From Eubacteriales bacterium (GTDB lineage: Bacteria; Bacillota; Clostridia; Lachnospirales; Lachnospiraceae), in the NCBI GenBank assembly GCA_030524545.1, contig JAUNGM010000004.1, forward strand, positions 62,001-126,000: a stretch of DNA of 64,000 nucleotides, written 5' to 3'. This document shows, piece after piece, positions 25,401 through 33,184 of the stretch; position 1 is the first letter of the stretch; the number at the start of each line of letters is the position of its first letter. Made by a program: the position numbers and the translations under genes. Below the pieces are notes generated by a model. It made no database searches. It was given only the letters and a program-made list of their open reading frames with translations, and was not told where the DNA came from.

Positions 25401-25694
25401 CTATTTCCTCCTGTTGTGGAGCGCATAAATCAGCACTCCCCTGGCCTTCCCTGTCACTCTATCAAAAGTTTCATCGTCCATAGGCTCGTTATAAAGCTGA
25501 ACCGCCACCAGGCTATCATCTGCATCATAGATTTTGCACCCGTAAAGAACATGATCGGCACCGGTTTCCTTCATTAATGCAGCGGCCTCTCTTTCAAAAC
25601 TCTGGAGAATCTTCGGAATATCCGCCAGCCTCACCTTGCTTCGAGTTCTACATCCTGTCGTATCCCTCAAACTGCATGTAACCATCTTCCCCAT
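25401..25694 (-). CDS. Hypothetical early protein
   Basis: 97 residues; the ATG at 25694 (GGAGG upstream, somewhat far) is preferred over 25700. Small alpha/beta protein with GADHVLYGCKIYDADDSLVAV. Unknown. Confidence 0.55.
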   Translation of the reverse strand: MGKMVTCSLRDTTGCRTRSKVRLADIPKILQSFEREAAALMKETGADHVLYGCKIYDADDSLVAVQLYNEPMDDETFDRVTGKARGVLIYALHNRRK

Positions 25695-25700
25695 AATCAC

Positions 25701-26090
25701 CTACGCCTCCGTATCACTCTCTTTCTTTACTCTTGGTTTTCTTGCCGGCGTTTTCTTCTCTCCCGTGGTTCTCTTCCTGGTTCTCTTCGGCTTTTCTCCT
25801 GTCTCTGCTTCTTTTACAGGCCCTGGAATCGTTTCTGTTACCTTCTCTGTAGGAATTTCCGCCTTGACCTCTTCCGGCTGAATTTGAGCCGCCTGCTGAG
25901 GCAATCTCACGTCCAACTTGTACCTCTTGCGGATAGAAGCGATCATCAGATTTACCTCTTCATCAACCAGCGCCTTTTCTTCTTCTGATAAACCTTCTGC
26001 CAGGTCTTCTCTTTCCTGCCAGTACGCTGCGTTATCCAGAAACGCATCAATTACTCTTTTTGCTCTGTCATGCTTTGCATCCCACTTCAT
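25701..26090 (-). CDS. Basic-tailed early protein
   Basis: 129 residues. The N-terminal 70 residues are helical; the C-terminal 45 are low-complexity and very basic (PKRTRKRTTGEKKTPARKPR), suggestive of DNA or RNA binding through a disordered tail. Not recognised. Confidence 0.6.
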   Translation of the reverse strand: MKWDAKHDRAKRVIDAFLDNAAYWQEREDLAEGLSEEEKALVDEEVNLMIASIRKRYKLDVRLPQQAAQIQPEEVKAEIPTEKVTETIPGPVKEAETGEKPKRTRKRTTGEKKTPARKPRVKKESDTEA

Positions 26091-26109
26091 AATCTCTTAA
26101 TCCTCCTAC

Positions 26110-26304
26110 TTAATGAATTGCCGGAACCTGTTCAAACTCCAGGATTCCCAAACTCTTAATAAACTTCTTTGTGGTCCGAAGACCTCTGCCCCACTGCTTC
26201 CCGCAGATGTACTGGCGGAGATAATAGCCTCCAGCCAGCTTTGCTACTTCCCAGACCTTGTTTTTATTCCACCGGTCTTGGTAAAAGGTTCTTTTTACAG
26301 CCAT
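26110..26304 (-). CDS. Small early protein
   Basis: 64 residues from the ATG at 26304, which overlaps the TAA of the upstream gene (TAATG) and follows GGAGG. Basic and aromatic (VKRTFYQDRWNKNKVWEVAK). Unknown. Confidence 0.55.
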   Translation of the reverse strand: MAVKRTFYQDRWNKNKVWEVAKLAGGYYLRQYICGKQWGRGLRTTKKFIKSLGILEFEQVPAIH

Positions 26305-26534
26305 TATGCCTCTGCCGCCTCCTTTTCCGCTATTCGTCTCAGCCAAGGCATTTTCTCAAATACCTCATTCTGTTGCTTTCTGTCCTGCTCGTTTTCTTCC
26401 AGCATAGCTACCAGACCGCTTTGAAAAAGGCTTTCATTTTCCGGTGTAATATCAACCAAACCTGCAACCATTAAATATCCCATGTTTTTTATAGCATCAC
26501 TACGCTGTGCCATTTCTTTCTGTAAAATTGTCAT
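26304..26534 (-). CDS. Small early protein
   Basis: 76 residues, helical, with ITPENESLFQSGLVAMLEENEQDRKQQ. Function unknown. Coupled by stop/start overlap to the following gene. Confidence 0.55.
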   Translation of the reverse strand: MTILQKEMAQRSDAIKNMGYLMVAGLVDITPENESLFQSGLVAMLEENEQDRKQQNEVFEKMPWLRRIAEKEAAEA

Positions 26535-26549
26535 ATTCTCAATCCTCCC

Positions 26550-26708
26550 TTACTGAATTTCTGTCATATCCTCATTCAGAAAATTATCTGCCAAAAACTG
26601 TTCGTAGGTCTTGTGGAACCAGCTCTGATTTTTGAACCACTCATACTGTTTCTTAGGAACTGATTCATCAACGATTCTGTCATATTCCGGATCATAGAAT
26701 TTCTTCAC
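26550..26708 (-). CDS. Small early protein with GTG start
   Basis: 52 residues starting at the GTG at 26708, behind the strong site GAGGAGGTATAAAA. Charged and aromatic (YDPEYDRIVDESVPKKQYEW). Too short for most ORF finders with ATG only. Function unknown. Confidence 0.55.
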   Translation of the reverse strand: MKKFYDPEYDRIVDESVPKKQYEWFKNQSWFHKTYEQFLADNFLNEDMTEIQ

Positions 26709-26710
26709 TT

Positions 26711-26989
26711 TTATACCTCCTCGAAAAATGTAACTGCAATCTTTGCAATGTCAAAGCAGATACTGGTAAGCTCCTGATCTGTATCACTATGATTCAGAAT
26801 ATCCTGGGCAATTTCAACGATGTCATCCGTTGTAATATTCTCTTTCTCATGTGCCAGCTCATTTAATAGATGACAGTACTCTTTGCAATTCCCTCTTGTG
26901 TACCAGTCTTTCTTAATGCAAAGATTTCTAAGATCATCTGAGAAAATTCTTCTTATCTCTCTATACCCGCACTTCATTTTTTCTGCCAT
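26711..26989 (-). CDS. First gene of the early operon
   Basis: 92 residues, all helical, acidic C-terminus (IAKIAVTFFEEV). Not recognised. It is the first gene behind early promoter 1, and its leader holds the parS-type site. Confidence 0.6.
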   Translation of the reverse strand: MAEKMKCGYREIRRIFSDDLRNLCIKKDWYTRGNCKEYCHLLNELAHEKENITTDDIVEIAQDILNHSDTDQELTSICFDIAKIAVTFFEEV

Positions 26990-27033
26990 ACTCTTTGCTC
27001 CTCCTTTTTTAATTCTCGCATTTGAGTACCTAA

Positions 27034-27049
27034 TGTTTCACGTGAAACA
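27034..27049. promoter_or_regulatory. Perfect parS-type site
   Basis: TGTTTCACGTGAAACA, a 16-bp perfect palindrome equal to the bacterial parS consensus read by ParB/Spo0J. It is flanked by mirror-image operator half-sites: CTCGCATTTGAG (27015-27026) and TTCATTTGCGAG (27050-27061). It lies in the 5' leader of the early operon. Confidence 0.85.
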
Positions 27050-27117
27050 TTCATTTGCGAGCCTTTTGGGTAAAAAAATAACACCTATGATTTTATTTGT
27101 TGTTTGATTATGTATAT

Positions 27118-27146
27118 ATTATAACTCGCAACTGCGAATTTGTCAA
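27118..27146 (-). promoter_or_regulatory. Early promoter 1 with operator in the spacer
   Basis: Identical in its core to early promoter 2: TTGACA, 17-bp spacer containing TTCGCAGTTGCGAG, TATAAT. It reads leftwards into 26989. The 77-bp segment 27101-27177 is a 76/77 copy of 20712-20788. Confidence 0.85.
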
Positions 27147-27177
27147 GTGTTTCACTTCTGTTTTTCGAGTTTTTTAC

Positions 27178-27443
27178 TCTTATCTGCCTCTCAGCTACGA
27201 GTTCTATCTTCTAAAAGAAAAAGGACCAAAAAGAAAATAGTATAAGACCAAGAAAAAAAGAAAGAATGTAGACTTAGAACAAAATATAGATATATAGTGA
27301 TGTGTCACTTTCGTGACATATCTGTGACAATGTCACATTCATTTTCCACGAACCATGCGAAATACCTAGGTTTTGCAACATCCTCGCATTTACGAATTAT
27401 CCCCATTCTATTGTGGATAATGTGGACAATTCGTTTTTGCGAG
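27178..27443. other. Candidate replication origin / control region
   Basis: Untranslated. From left to right it has a purine-rich AT tract (about 27210-27300), the inverted repeats TGTCAC-TTTC-GTGACA (27303-27318) and GTGACA-A-TGTCAC (27324-27336), then a compact block. In that block an operator (27383-27396) is followed by DnaA-box-like TTATCCCCA (27397-27405), a perfect DnaA box in reverse orientation (TGTGGATAA, 27412-27420), a one-mismatch box TGTGGACAA (27421-27429), and a closing operator (27430-27443). The rest up to 27640 shows nothing further. Confidence 0.6.
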
Positions 27444-27639
27444 TTCATTTTTCAACCAAAATAACATATATGTCTGTAAGCTCATACACGGCTCTATACA
27501 GGATTTTATCTTTTAGGCATATTAGGTATTGAAAAAATCTCTATCGTTGCTCAGGCACATTTCGTCAAAAATCCCTCGTAATTTTTGGTTATTTTGTATA
27601 TTGATTTTTACCTCAAATGTGCTAACTGATTTTCCAACA

Positions 27640-27670
27640 AAAAAATGCCCCGATCCCGAAGGATCAGGGC
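27640..27670 (-). terminator. Terminator of the late operon
   Basis: GCCCTGATCC-TTCG-GGATCGGGGC on the minus strand (one wobble), followed by ATTTTTTTG. It closes transcription after the endolysin. Confidence 0.9.
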
Positions 27671-27727
27671 GTGTGATATACCTTCCTTGCTATAAGTAGT
27701 GCTTAGAAAACACCTCGTATTCTCTGC

Positions 27728-29317
27728 TTATTTCAGCAGCTCGTTCACCTTTTTCTGAACTTCCGTGTAATTATACCCTGCGAGTTCCAGGTTCTTTTTC
27801 CGTGTGTCTCCATTCCCCCATTTGCCGGCGATTACCTCTTTGGCAATCTCCGTGATGGATTTCTTGGCGGAAGAACCTGCAAGGATTTCATTTACTTTTT
27901 TCTGAACAGCATTGTAATTATATCCGGCCTTTTCCAAAGCGGATTTTCTGGAATCTCCGGTTCCCCATTTTCCGGCAATTACCTCTTTTGCCAGCTCATC
28001 TACCGTCTTTTTGACGGTGGAAGTTTTCTGGCTGTAAAGCGCTTCCAGCTTTGCTTTGGAGGCCGGTCCGTATTTTCCATCCACCGTCAAGGAATTTGCT
28101 TTCTGGAATGCCCGAAGCCCCTTATCTGTTCCGGATCCAAAGTCTCCATCAGCTCCAGCAGCTCCGCAGGAATATCCGCACTTAATCAGCATAGACTGCA
28201 TAGTTTTTACTTCATCTCCAGCATCACCTTTTGACAGGTATGTTTTTCCTGATCCAGATGTTCCTGCCGATGACGTTGTGCCTCCTTTATACCGGTAAAC
28301 GTGCGTCCATGGATAATTTCTGTAATCCCGGATCAGGAACTCTCTTCCCGTCTGATCTCCAGGCTGCCCTCCATGTGCTGTACCTTTCTCATTGATGCTT
28401 GCTTCGACTTCTTTTCCGTTTCCGCAATACATAGCGGTATGCTTTTTATCATTTAGAAGAATATCTCCACGTTCCATGCCGGCCCCGGTTTTGATGTTAA
28501 CTTTGCTTATAACATTTTCAAATCCGAAATGCTCAAATACAGCCGGCATAACACCAGTATATGCGCATCCGTACTTATCGAAGGAATATGTTTTTACCGG
28601 AATGCCTGCATATTCCCATGCCGAGTACACAGCAGATGAACAATCATAATCTCCATCTTCGCCCCATCTGTGATCCTGGCAATACCCATGTCTATCATCT
28701 TTGGCAGTATCTTCCATCCATGTGGTAGCTTTTTCAATTCTTTCTTTTACAGTCATGCTGTTGCCTCCTTTTATGTAATTGTTGTAAAATCTTTGACCCC
28801 TTTCAGCTCTTGCCTTGCATACACTTTCCCCTGTATTGGCAGGAGCTTCGAACTTCTTTAAAACAACATCCGATGCCTCACGGATACTTGTTTCCGTAAT
28901 CAGTGCTTTCATGACTGCAGGGTATTTAACTTCCAACTCCCATAAAATGTATGACAGCTGAATATCTTCATCGGAAATAGATTTTCCGGCCTGCTTTGCT
29001 CTTGTGTAGAGTCCTGATTTTCGATCCGGGCTTGTCCATTGAGCATAGCCATATCCATATTGTTTGCCTGGGAGCGGATGAAGAAACTCTTCACAGGAGA
29101 TCTTTCCGGAATCAATCGCCTCGGTATACGTTTTGTCTGTGTAGATTTTCCCATTCTCTTTCAGTCTCTTTAAGCACAGATATTCAACACGGTTCGTGTA
29201 AAATCCATCACTTTCCGCTTCCAGGTTTCCAATCAGGGCACAGGCGCCTTCCGGAGTCATTCCTGCAGCAACAAATACTTTGTACGCTCTTTTCTCTGCA
29301 GCAATATTAATCGCCAT
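27728..29317 (-). CDS. Modular endolysin (tail-lysozyme-like, peptidase, PG-binding, two Cpl-7 repeats)
   Basis: 529 residues from the ATG at 29317 (AGGAAGGAG); the ATG at 29323 and a TTG at 29413 are alternatives. First about 180 residues: phage tail lysozyme type (AAGMTPEGACALIGNLEAESD, YGYGYAQWTSPDRK). Then a cysteine peptidase/amidase module with GDYDCSSAVYSAWEYAG and KHTAMYCG. Then a PG_binding_1 domain (LQ-type, DGDFGSGTDKGLRAFQKANSL). Finally two CW_7 repeats (ELAKEVIAGKWGTGDSRKSAL and the copy after it). It cleaves host peptidoglycan at lysis. An internal start at 28756 may give a second product. Confidence 0.9.
   Translation of the reverse strand: MAINIAAEKRAYKVFVAAGMTPEGACALIGNLEAESDGFYTNRVEYLCLKRLKENGKIYTDKTYTEAIDSGKISCEEFLHPLPGKQYGYGYAQWTSPDRKSGLYTRAKQAGKSISDEDIQLSYILWELEVKYPAVMKALITETSIREASDVVLKKFEAPANTGESVCKARAERGQRFYNNYIKGGNSMTVKERIEKATTWMEDTAKDDRHGYCQDHRWGEDGDYDCSSAVYSAWEYAGIPVKTYSFDKYGCAYTGVMPAVFEHFGFENVISKVNIKTGAGMERGDILLNDKKHTAMYCGNGKEVEASINEKGTAHGGQPGDQTGREFLIRDYRNYPWTHVYRYKGGTTSSAGTSGSGKTYLSKGDAGDEVKTMQSMLIKCGYSCGAAGADGDFGSGTDKGLRAFQKANSLTVDGKYGPASKAKLEALYSQKTSTVKKTVDELAKEVIAGKWGTGDSRKSALEKAGYNYNAVQKKVNEILAGSSAKKSITEIAKEVIAGKWGNGDTRKKNLELAGYNYTEVQKKVNELLK
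28756..28772 (-). promoter_or_regulatory. Internal translation start in the endolysin
   Basis: AAAGGAGG followed after 7 nt by an in-frame ATG (28758-28756 region, codon of the Met in GGNSMTVKE). It sits exactly in the linker between the lysozyme-like and peptidase modules. The product would be about 342 residues with peptidase and wall-binding domains. Confidence 0.55.
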
Positions 29318-29450
29318 ATTCATCGTCTCCTTCCTGGTCATAAGGACAAACATCACGAATAAACCGCCCCAATTCGTTCGTGAGTAATACAAAACCAGCG
29401 GCAGCAAAAACAATAATTATGCCGGCTGTACCTACAATAATTTTTGCCAT
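29307..29450 (-). CDS. Small membrane protein overlapping the endolysin start
   Basis: 47 residues, ATG at 29450 behind GGAGGAGGACACGGGAG. IIVGTAGIIIVFAAAGFVLL is one membrane helix, followed by a charged tail (DQEGDDEYGD). Its last codons overlap the endolysin start, so the two are coupled. Position between holin and endolysin suggests a lysis accessory role (inference). Confidence 0.65.
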   Translation of the reverse strand: MAKIIVGTAGIIIVFAAAGFVLLTNELGRFIRDVCPYDQEGDDEYGD

Positions 29451-29468
29451 ATCTCCCGTGTCCTCCTC

Positions 29469-29777
29469 CTATTTTCCATACTGTTTAAACTGAGAGATTG
29501 CCTGGATAACTTTGTCGTATCCGACCATCGCTGATAACCACGACAGAAGCAACAGGGCAATCAGGTATACCGCTAACTTTGCATTGATCTCTGCCCCAGT
29601 TAAAATTACATACGCAGCTCCTACTGCTACAGAAAGACCAACAGACACATAACCAGCAAGCGCATTCGGGTAATATGTCTTATCTCTTTCTTTCATCCAA
29701 TTTTTAATTGCCTCTGTAAACAGACCGGTCATTACTGACACGATCAGAAGACCTAACAGAAAAATTTCTAAACTCAT
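29469..29777 (-). CDS. Holin
   Basis: 102 residues. Two or three membrane segments: FLLGLLIVSVMTGLFTEAI, GLSVAVGAAYVILTG and LAVYLIALLLLSWLSAMVG, with a short charged C-terminus. It is encoded just ahead of the endolysin, the standard holin position. It would form the membrane lesion that times lysis. Related in layout to clostridial and Listeria phage holins. Confidence 0.8.
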   Translation of the reverse strand: MSLEIFLLGLLIVSVMTGLFTEAIKNWMKERDKTYYPNALAGYVSVGLSVAVGAAYVILTGAEINAKLAVYLIALLLLSWLSAMVGYDKVIQAISQFKQYGK

Positions 29778-29792
29778 AGTCTTTCTCCTCTC

Positions 29793-30281
29793 TTATGCAA
29801 AAATCCAATCATCTGCCAGAAGATCTCCGGTTGACGGAACCCACGGGATAAATCCATTCTGTGCATTCTTTAACGCAAAGTACGGATACAGCGTTCCGTC
29901 AATATCTGCCTTTTCAATAACCTGGAAAGCTGTGTCATTGTACGGATCCACCATTCTTACATACTGGCCTTTTCCGTTCCATCCTTTTCGAGATATTTTC
30001 ATACCTCTTCTCAGATATTTAACCGCTTCGCTGAATGAGAATGTTGCTTCTCCGCCCAGCTGCGGGCAGTTTGTTTCATCTGCAATGATCCATTCATCAG
30101 AAAGTATATTTCCAATGGTGTACTCAACCACCTGTGTCTCCCGGATATCCAGATCCTGTCTGTCTTTCGTGTGCATGATGATTGTTTCTTTTTCCGGATC
30201 CCATCTCCAGTAGCCGCCCCATGACGGCAGCTTTGCTTTGCTTCCTTCTTTCATTGCCTTAAAGGCTTCTGTGAATTTCAT
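29793..30281 (-). CDS. Tandem DUF2829 protein, Tad2-like (candidate anti-Thoeris)
   Basis: 162 residues made of two DUF2829 units. The first begins MKFTEAFKAMKEGSKAKLPSW and ends LSDEWIIAD. The second begins FSFSEAVKYLRRGMKISRKGWNGKG and ends PWVPSTGDLLADDWIFA. DUF2829 includes Tad2, which sequesters the cyclic ADP-ribose signal of Thoeris defence. Single-domain members assemble as tetramers; a fused double unit is a variant of interest. Whether the binding pocket is intact in the first, more divergent unit is uncertain. Confidence 0.75.
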   Translation of the reverse strand: MKFTEAFKAMKEGSKAKLPSWGGYWRWDPEKETIIMHTKDRQDLDIRETQVVEYTIGNILSDEWIIADETNCPQLGGEATFSFSEAVKYLRRGMKISRKGWNGKGQYVRMVDPYNDTAFQVIEKADIDGTLYPYFALKNAQNGFIPWVPSTGDLLADDWIFA

Positions 30282-30607
30282 TCATATCCCTCCTTATCGT
30301 GCTTTTCCTGCTCTTCTCTGTCTTCTTTTTCCCATTTTCTTTCCATCTTTCGGTCTTTATTGGTTCTGATCCACCCGCATATTCCGCATTCGCCTATCGT
30401 TGCTGTAACCACAGCGCAAGCATATGTCTCGGGAATACTTCCGCACTCACGGAACATCAGTATCATCTGCCAGTTAAACCAAACAAAAAAGGCTCCAACC
30501 AGCATCAGTATGATGTTGAGTGTGCCTATTCTCTGGAAATACTCTTTTATTCTTGTTATGAAACTTTTTCTTTTAACAACTCTGCGTCTTCTTCGCATTA
30601 TTCCCAC
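30278..30607 (-). CDS. Membrane protein, phage late region
   Basis: 109 residues. Basic N-terminus (RRRRRVVKRK), a membrane helix (TLNIILMLVGAFFVWFNWQMILMF split by a Trp pair), a second short hydrophobic stretch (CAVVTATIGECGICGW) and a charged coiled tail. Topology suggests a peripheral or two-helix protein. Unknown. Confidence 0.6.
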   Translation of the reverse strand: MGIMRRRRRVVKRKSFITRIKEYFQRIGTLNIILMLVGAFFVWFNWQMILMFRECGSIPETYACAVVTATIGECGICGWIRTNKDRKMERKWEKEDREEQEKHDKEGYE

Positions 30608-30612
30608 TCCTT

Positions 30613-30945
30613 TTAAATCAGGCTGTGAACAGCCGTTTCAAAGAGTGCGTCTTTATGCTCATGCTTGATTTTCCGAGCATATTCAAGCGCTGCGTGCATA
30701 TCTCCATTGCAGTTAGCATCCGGGATACGCTGTACCGCTGCCGCCGTTGCTTCTCCAAGGGACAATGACGCTCCAGCCAGCTTAATCAGCAGAAGCTCGT
30801 TCTCCTCTTTCTGTTTTTCTTTTTCTTCGAGAATCTTATCCCTTTTTTCAATTTTCTTCTGAATCCTCCAGAAGCAAAACCCTGTTATCCCAGACGGAAT
30901 CGACATCGCAACAACGATTGTTACAACCAAACTTGCTAAATCCAT
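30613..30945 (-). CDS. Conserved phage membrane/coiled-coil protein
   Basis: 110 residues from the ATG at 30945 (GTGGAGGTATCGGAG). SLVVTIVVAMSIPSGITGFCFW is a membrane helix, followed by a coiled coil (KIEKRDKILEEKEKQKEEN) and the conserved AVQRIPDANCNGDMHAALEYA. This pattern is frequent in Firmicute phages between tail and lysis genes, function unknown. Confidence 0.7.
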   Translation of the reverse strand: MDLASLVVTIVVAMSIPSGITGFCFWRIQKKIEKRDKILEEKEKQKEENELLLIKLAGASLSLGEATAAAVQRIPDANCNGDMHAALEYARKIKHEHKDALFETAVHSLI

Positions 30946-31027
30946 TTCTCCGATACCTCCACTTCTTGAATTTTCATGTAACATATCTCATACGGTTTAT
31001 CCCTTATGTAATTTTTCGTTCCCGGAA

Positions 31028-31198
31028 TCATCCGTTGATATCCTCCTGCATAAGCGCAGCTTTCTTGATATTATTCAGATCAGTCTCTGTAATCATGCCA
31101 TTCTGGAGCAATTCAGCGCTCAGACTGTCAATGATTTCCGTCTGTAATTTGATAATCTCCGATTGTTTGTCTAGAACCTCAGCAATAGACAGTTTCAT
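31028..31198 (-). CDS. Short coiled-coil protein overlapping the RT 3' end
   Basis: 56 residues, ATG at 31198 behind GGAG, overlapping the last 20 bp of the reverse transcriptase gene. Amphipathic helices (VLDKQSEIIKLQTEIIDSL). The overlap couples it to the RT, but its sequence is like small phage tail-region proteins (XkdX-like size). No function assigned. Confidence 0.55.
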   Translation of the reverse strand: MKLSIAEVLDKQSEIIKLQTEIIDSLSAELLQNGMITETDLNNIKKAALMQEDING

Positions 31199-32315
31199 AG
31201 CAATCTACTCCTTCCTCTTTGTCTTCTATGTTTTTGTCAGCATGTGTCAAAACGAAATTGTCCAGGATAGATTCTCGAAGCGCATCGCTATCGCAGTGCT
31301 TCAGCATACCCAGATAGCAATTCAGTGTATCTGTGGCCTGTCTGAGAGTAATCTCCTTCACCCGGTACGCTTCTCTTCTTGCTTTAAGAACACGCTTCAT
31401 GTGTAAAGTAGTACTCTTTCTAAGAACGAGCTTGTCCGGCCATACACGATACCCAACAAACTCAATTCCCTGGCTTATCGGACGTATGCAGGTCTTGCTG
31501 TTAAGCCGTAGCTCCAGTTCCGTTTCAAGGAACTCTGAAATTCTATCTTTCCAAACTCTGAGTTTTTCTTTGCTGTCGCATAGAATAATCACATCATCCA
31601 TATACCGGATATAAAAATGAATCCTAAGTACACGCTTGCAAAATTGATCCAGGACATCCAAATATACATTTGCAAATATTTGTGATAGCAGATTTCCTAT
31701 TGGCATACCGACATCAAAAAGGCGGTCTTCCAACGGAACATCTCCCGGAGAGCATCCTTCCGGCAGCCCAAACGGCGTGTGTTCGCAGTCTATAATGGAA
31801 TACAGCAGTTTCAGCAGCCGTTTGTCCTTAATCTTCTTTGCAAGAATTTTCTTTAATATCCGGTGTGAGATCCGGTAAAAATATTTGCTTATATCCAGCT
31901 TAAGATAAAACCACCGGGAATTCTCCTGGCGTTCTACCTGTATTAGCCAGTATTGGAGCCTCTGTGCTGCCATAAGAGGCCCTCTTTCCGGAATACATCC
32001 GTATGAATCCTTGATATACCCCTTTACCAGCATAGGATTGACAACTCTGTATATCGCCCATTGGACAACTCTATGCCGGAATTTGATAGACATAATCATT
32101 CTTTTCTTTGGTTCGTATACATAGAAAATGTAATACTTTTCTATGCGGTACGTTCCATCATAGACTGACTGTCGGATTTCATCTAATAACTCCCATGCAT
32201 GAAAATTATAGTACATTACGTCCCGGTTGTATCTCCTTCCAGCCGAGGCATCCTCCAGTGCTCCATACAGATTATCCATTGAGAAGATAAGGTCAAATAC
32301 ATTCTTAATCTTCAT
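31179..32315 (-). CDS. DGR reverse transcriptase
   Basis: 378 residues. Catalytic motifs are all present: LKLDISKYF (first Asp, about 141), PIGNLLSQ (about 205-212, the DGR-type motif 4 that replaces the QGxxxSP of retrons and group II introns), YMDD (238-241), and a thumb region with FVGYRVW. It makes mutagenised cDNA of the template RNA with Avd and drives its exchange into VR1 and VR2. Start at 32315 follows AAAGGGAATG. It lies just downstream of the template and linker, the usual DGR order. Confidence 0.97.
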   Translation of the reverse strand: MKIKNVFDLIFSMDNLYGALEDASAGRRYNRDVMYYNFHAWELLDEIRQSVYDGTYRIEKYYIFYVYEPKKRMIMSIKFRHRVVQWAIYRVVNPMLVKGYIKDSYGCIPERGPLMAAQRLQYWLIQVERQENSRWFYLKLDISKYFYRISHRILKKILAKKIKDKRLLKLLYSIIDCEHTPFGLPEGCSPGDVPLEDRLFDVGMPIGNLLSQIFANVYLDVLDQFCKRVLRIHFYIRYMDDVIILCDSKEKLRVWKDRISEFLETELELRLNSKTCIRPISQGIEFVGYRVWPDKLVLRKSTTLHMKRVLKARREAYRVKEITLRQATDTLNCYLGMLKHCDSDALRESILDNFVLTHADKNIEDKEEGVDCYETVYC

Positions 32316-32339
32316 TGCGTTGTCATTCCCTTTCGTTAA

Positions 32340-32540
32340 ACTATGTGTTGCAGCTTTCGCTTTCGCTACTTGCGGCTTCCATAGGCGCCCCTGCTTTGTG
32401 TGTCTCCACAGGGGCGGTTCTACCCACGCACGAATAGAACCATTTTTCTCCTGCCGTCCGGCCTGGAGCGGAAACAGACTCCTTTATTCTCTCGCACTGT
32501 CGAGCAGTCCGTAAACTGATCGATTCTGGCATATGAGAGT
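32340..32540 (-). ncRNA. Structured linker of the DGR template RNA
   Basis: Untranslated segment between template repeat and RT. It contains two strong hairpins: GGTTCTA/TAGAACC (32416-32441) and GCCCCTG/CAGGGGC (32387-32415), side by side, and the internal repeat AGCGAAAGCGAAAGC. In the Bordetella DGR the corresponding spacer RNA is needed for cDNA priming and RT-Avd binding, so the same role is inferred. Confidence 0.65.
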
Positions 32541-32656
32541 AAAGCGGAGCGGAAGCCGATGTTGCTGTTGGAGTTGGAACGAGGGTTGTTCAGGTTCACG
32601 TTGAACACGCCAGCGTTGGAAGTGTTGTTCCACCTGCCCCCACAAATCGGCAAACG
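32541..32656 (-). repeat. DGR template repeat (TR)
   Basis: 116 bp, 25 adenines on the RNA-like strand, many in AAC codons. It is homologous to VR1 (33195-33310) and VR2 (8220-8335). Read as protein it gives CGGRWNNTSNAGVFN, i.e. Asn wherever the variable proteins differ. It has no ribosome site and is not a gene. Confidence 0.97.
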
Positions 32657-32678
32657 AATAGCCTGTTCCCGTTGTTTC

Positions 32679-32703
32679 TATAGCCGCCTTATCAGCGGCT
32701 ATA
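32679..32703 (-). promoter_or_regulatory. Hairpin at the Avd stop / start of the template RNA
   Basis: A 9-bp perfect stem TATAGCCGC/GCGGCTATA with a 7-nt loop (TGATAAG on the minus strand) that contains the Avd stop codon. It lies 23 bp ahead of the template. The loop resembles those of the VR1 and VR2 hairpins. Confidence 0.6.
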
Positions 32704-33123
32704 TCTTGTCTTACCGCTTTTGGGTTGGGATGATTTCTGATTATCGCCGTATACCCATTCTTTATATTTCCCTATCATTTTTCCGATTTCTGTTGACCGT
32801 CCTTCCCATTCGTTCCTTGAGGAAGTGCCTTTCAGATATTTCAACCGGTATGCTACCCGGATGTAAGACTGGAGAGCCTTATTCGTCTCGTCCAGTTCAC
32901 TGATAGAAGTTTTCTTGTAGTATGCAACCGTCAATGCCGACGCCAGCTGCGACATCTGATTCATACAATGGGCTATATCATCACCAAGCAGTTTCTGATG
33001 CGGTATGGACCATTTTTCTATGAGCGGAAGAGCATAGACTATCATATCCTCTATTTTCTGCAGGATTTTAAACCCTTCTTCTTCCATCTCTTTACTCATG
33101 TTGTCGGATCTCTGTTCTGCCAC
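32692..33123 (-). CDS. avd: DGR accessory protein Avd
   Basis: 143 residues, GTG start at 33123 behind AAAAGGAG. FKILQKIEDMIVYALPLIEKWSIPHQKLLGDDIAHCMNQM is the four-helix-bundle Avd signature (related to the 23S rRNA intervening-sequence protein). Avd forms a pentameric barrel that binds the template RNA and the reverse transcriptase. It sits between VP1 and the template as in other DGRs. The C-terminal tail is basic and probably disordered. Confidence 0.9.
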   Translation of the reverse strand: MAEQRSDNMSKEMEEEGFKILQKIEDMIVYALPLIEKWSIPHQKLLGDDIAHCMNQMSQLASALTVAYYKKTSISELDETNKALQSYIRVAYRLKYLKGTSSRNEWEGRSTEIGKMIGKYKEWVYGDNQKSSQPKSGKTRYSR

Positions 33124-33144
33124 ATTCTTTCTCCTTTTAGTTTA

Positions 33145-33168
33145 AAAAACGCCGCCTTCCCAGGCGGC
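33145..33168 (-). terminator. Hairpin after VR1, also a terminator
   Basis: GCCGCC-TGGGAA-GGCGGC followed by GTTTTTT on the minus strand. It lies about 27 bp beyond VR1. Its position and loop match the VR2 hairpin, so it probably doubles as the DGR target hairpin. The T-run makes it a terminator between VP1 and avd. Confidence 0.75.
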
Positions 33169-33184
33169 AATCAGTGTTCAGGTA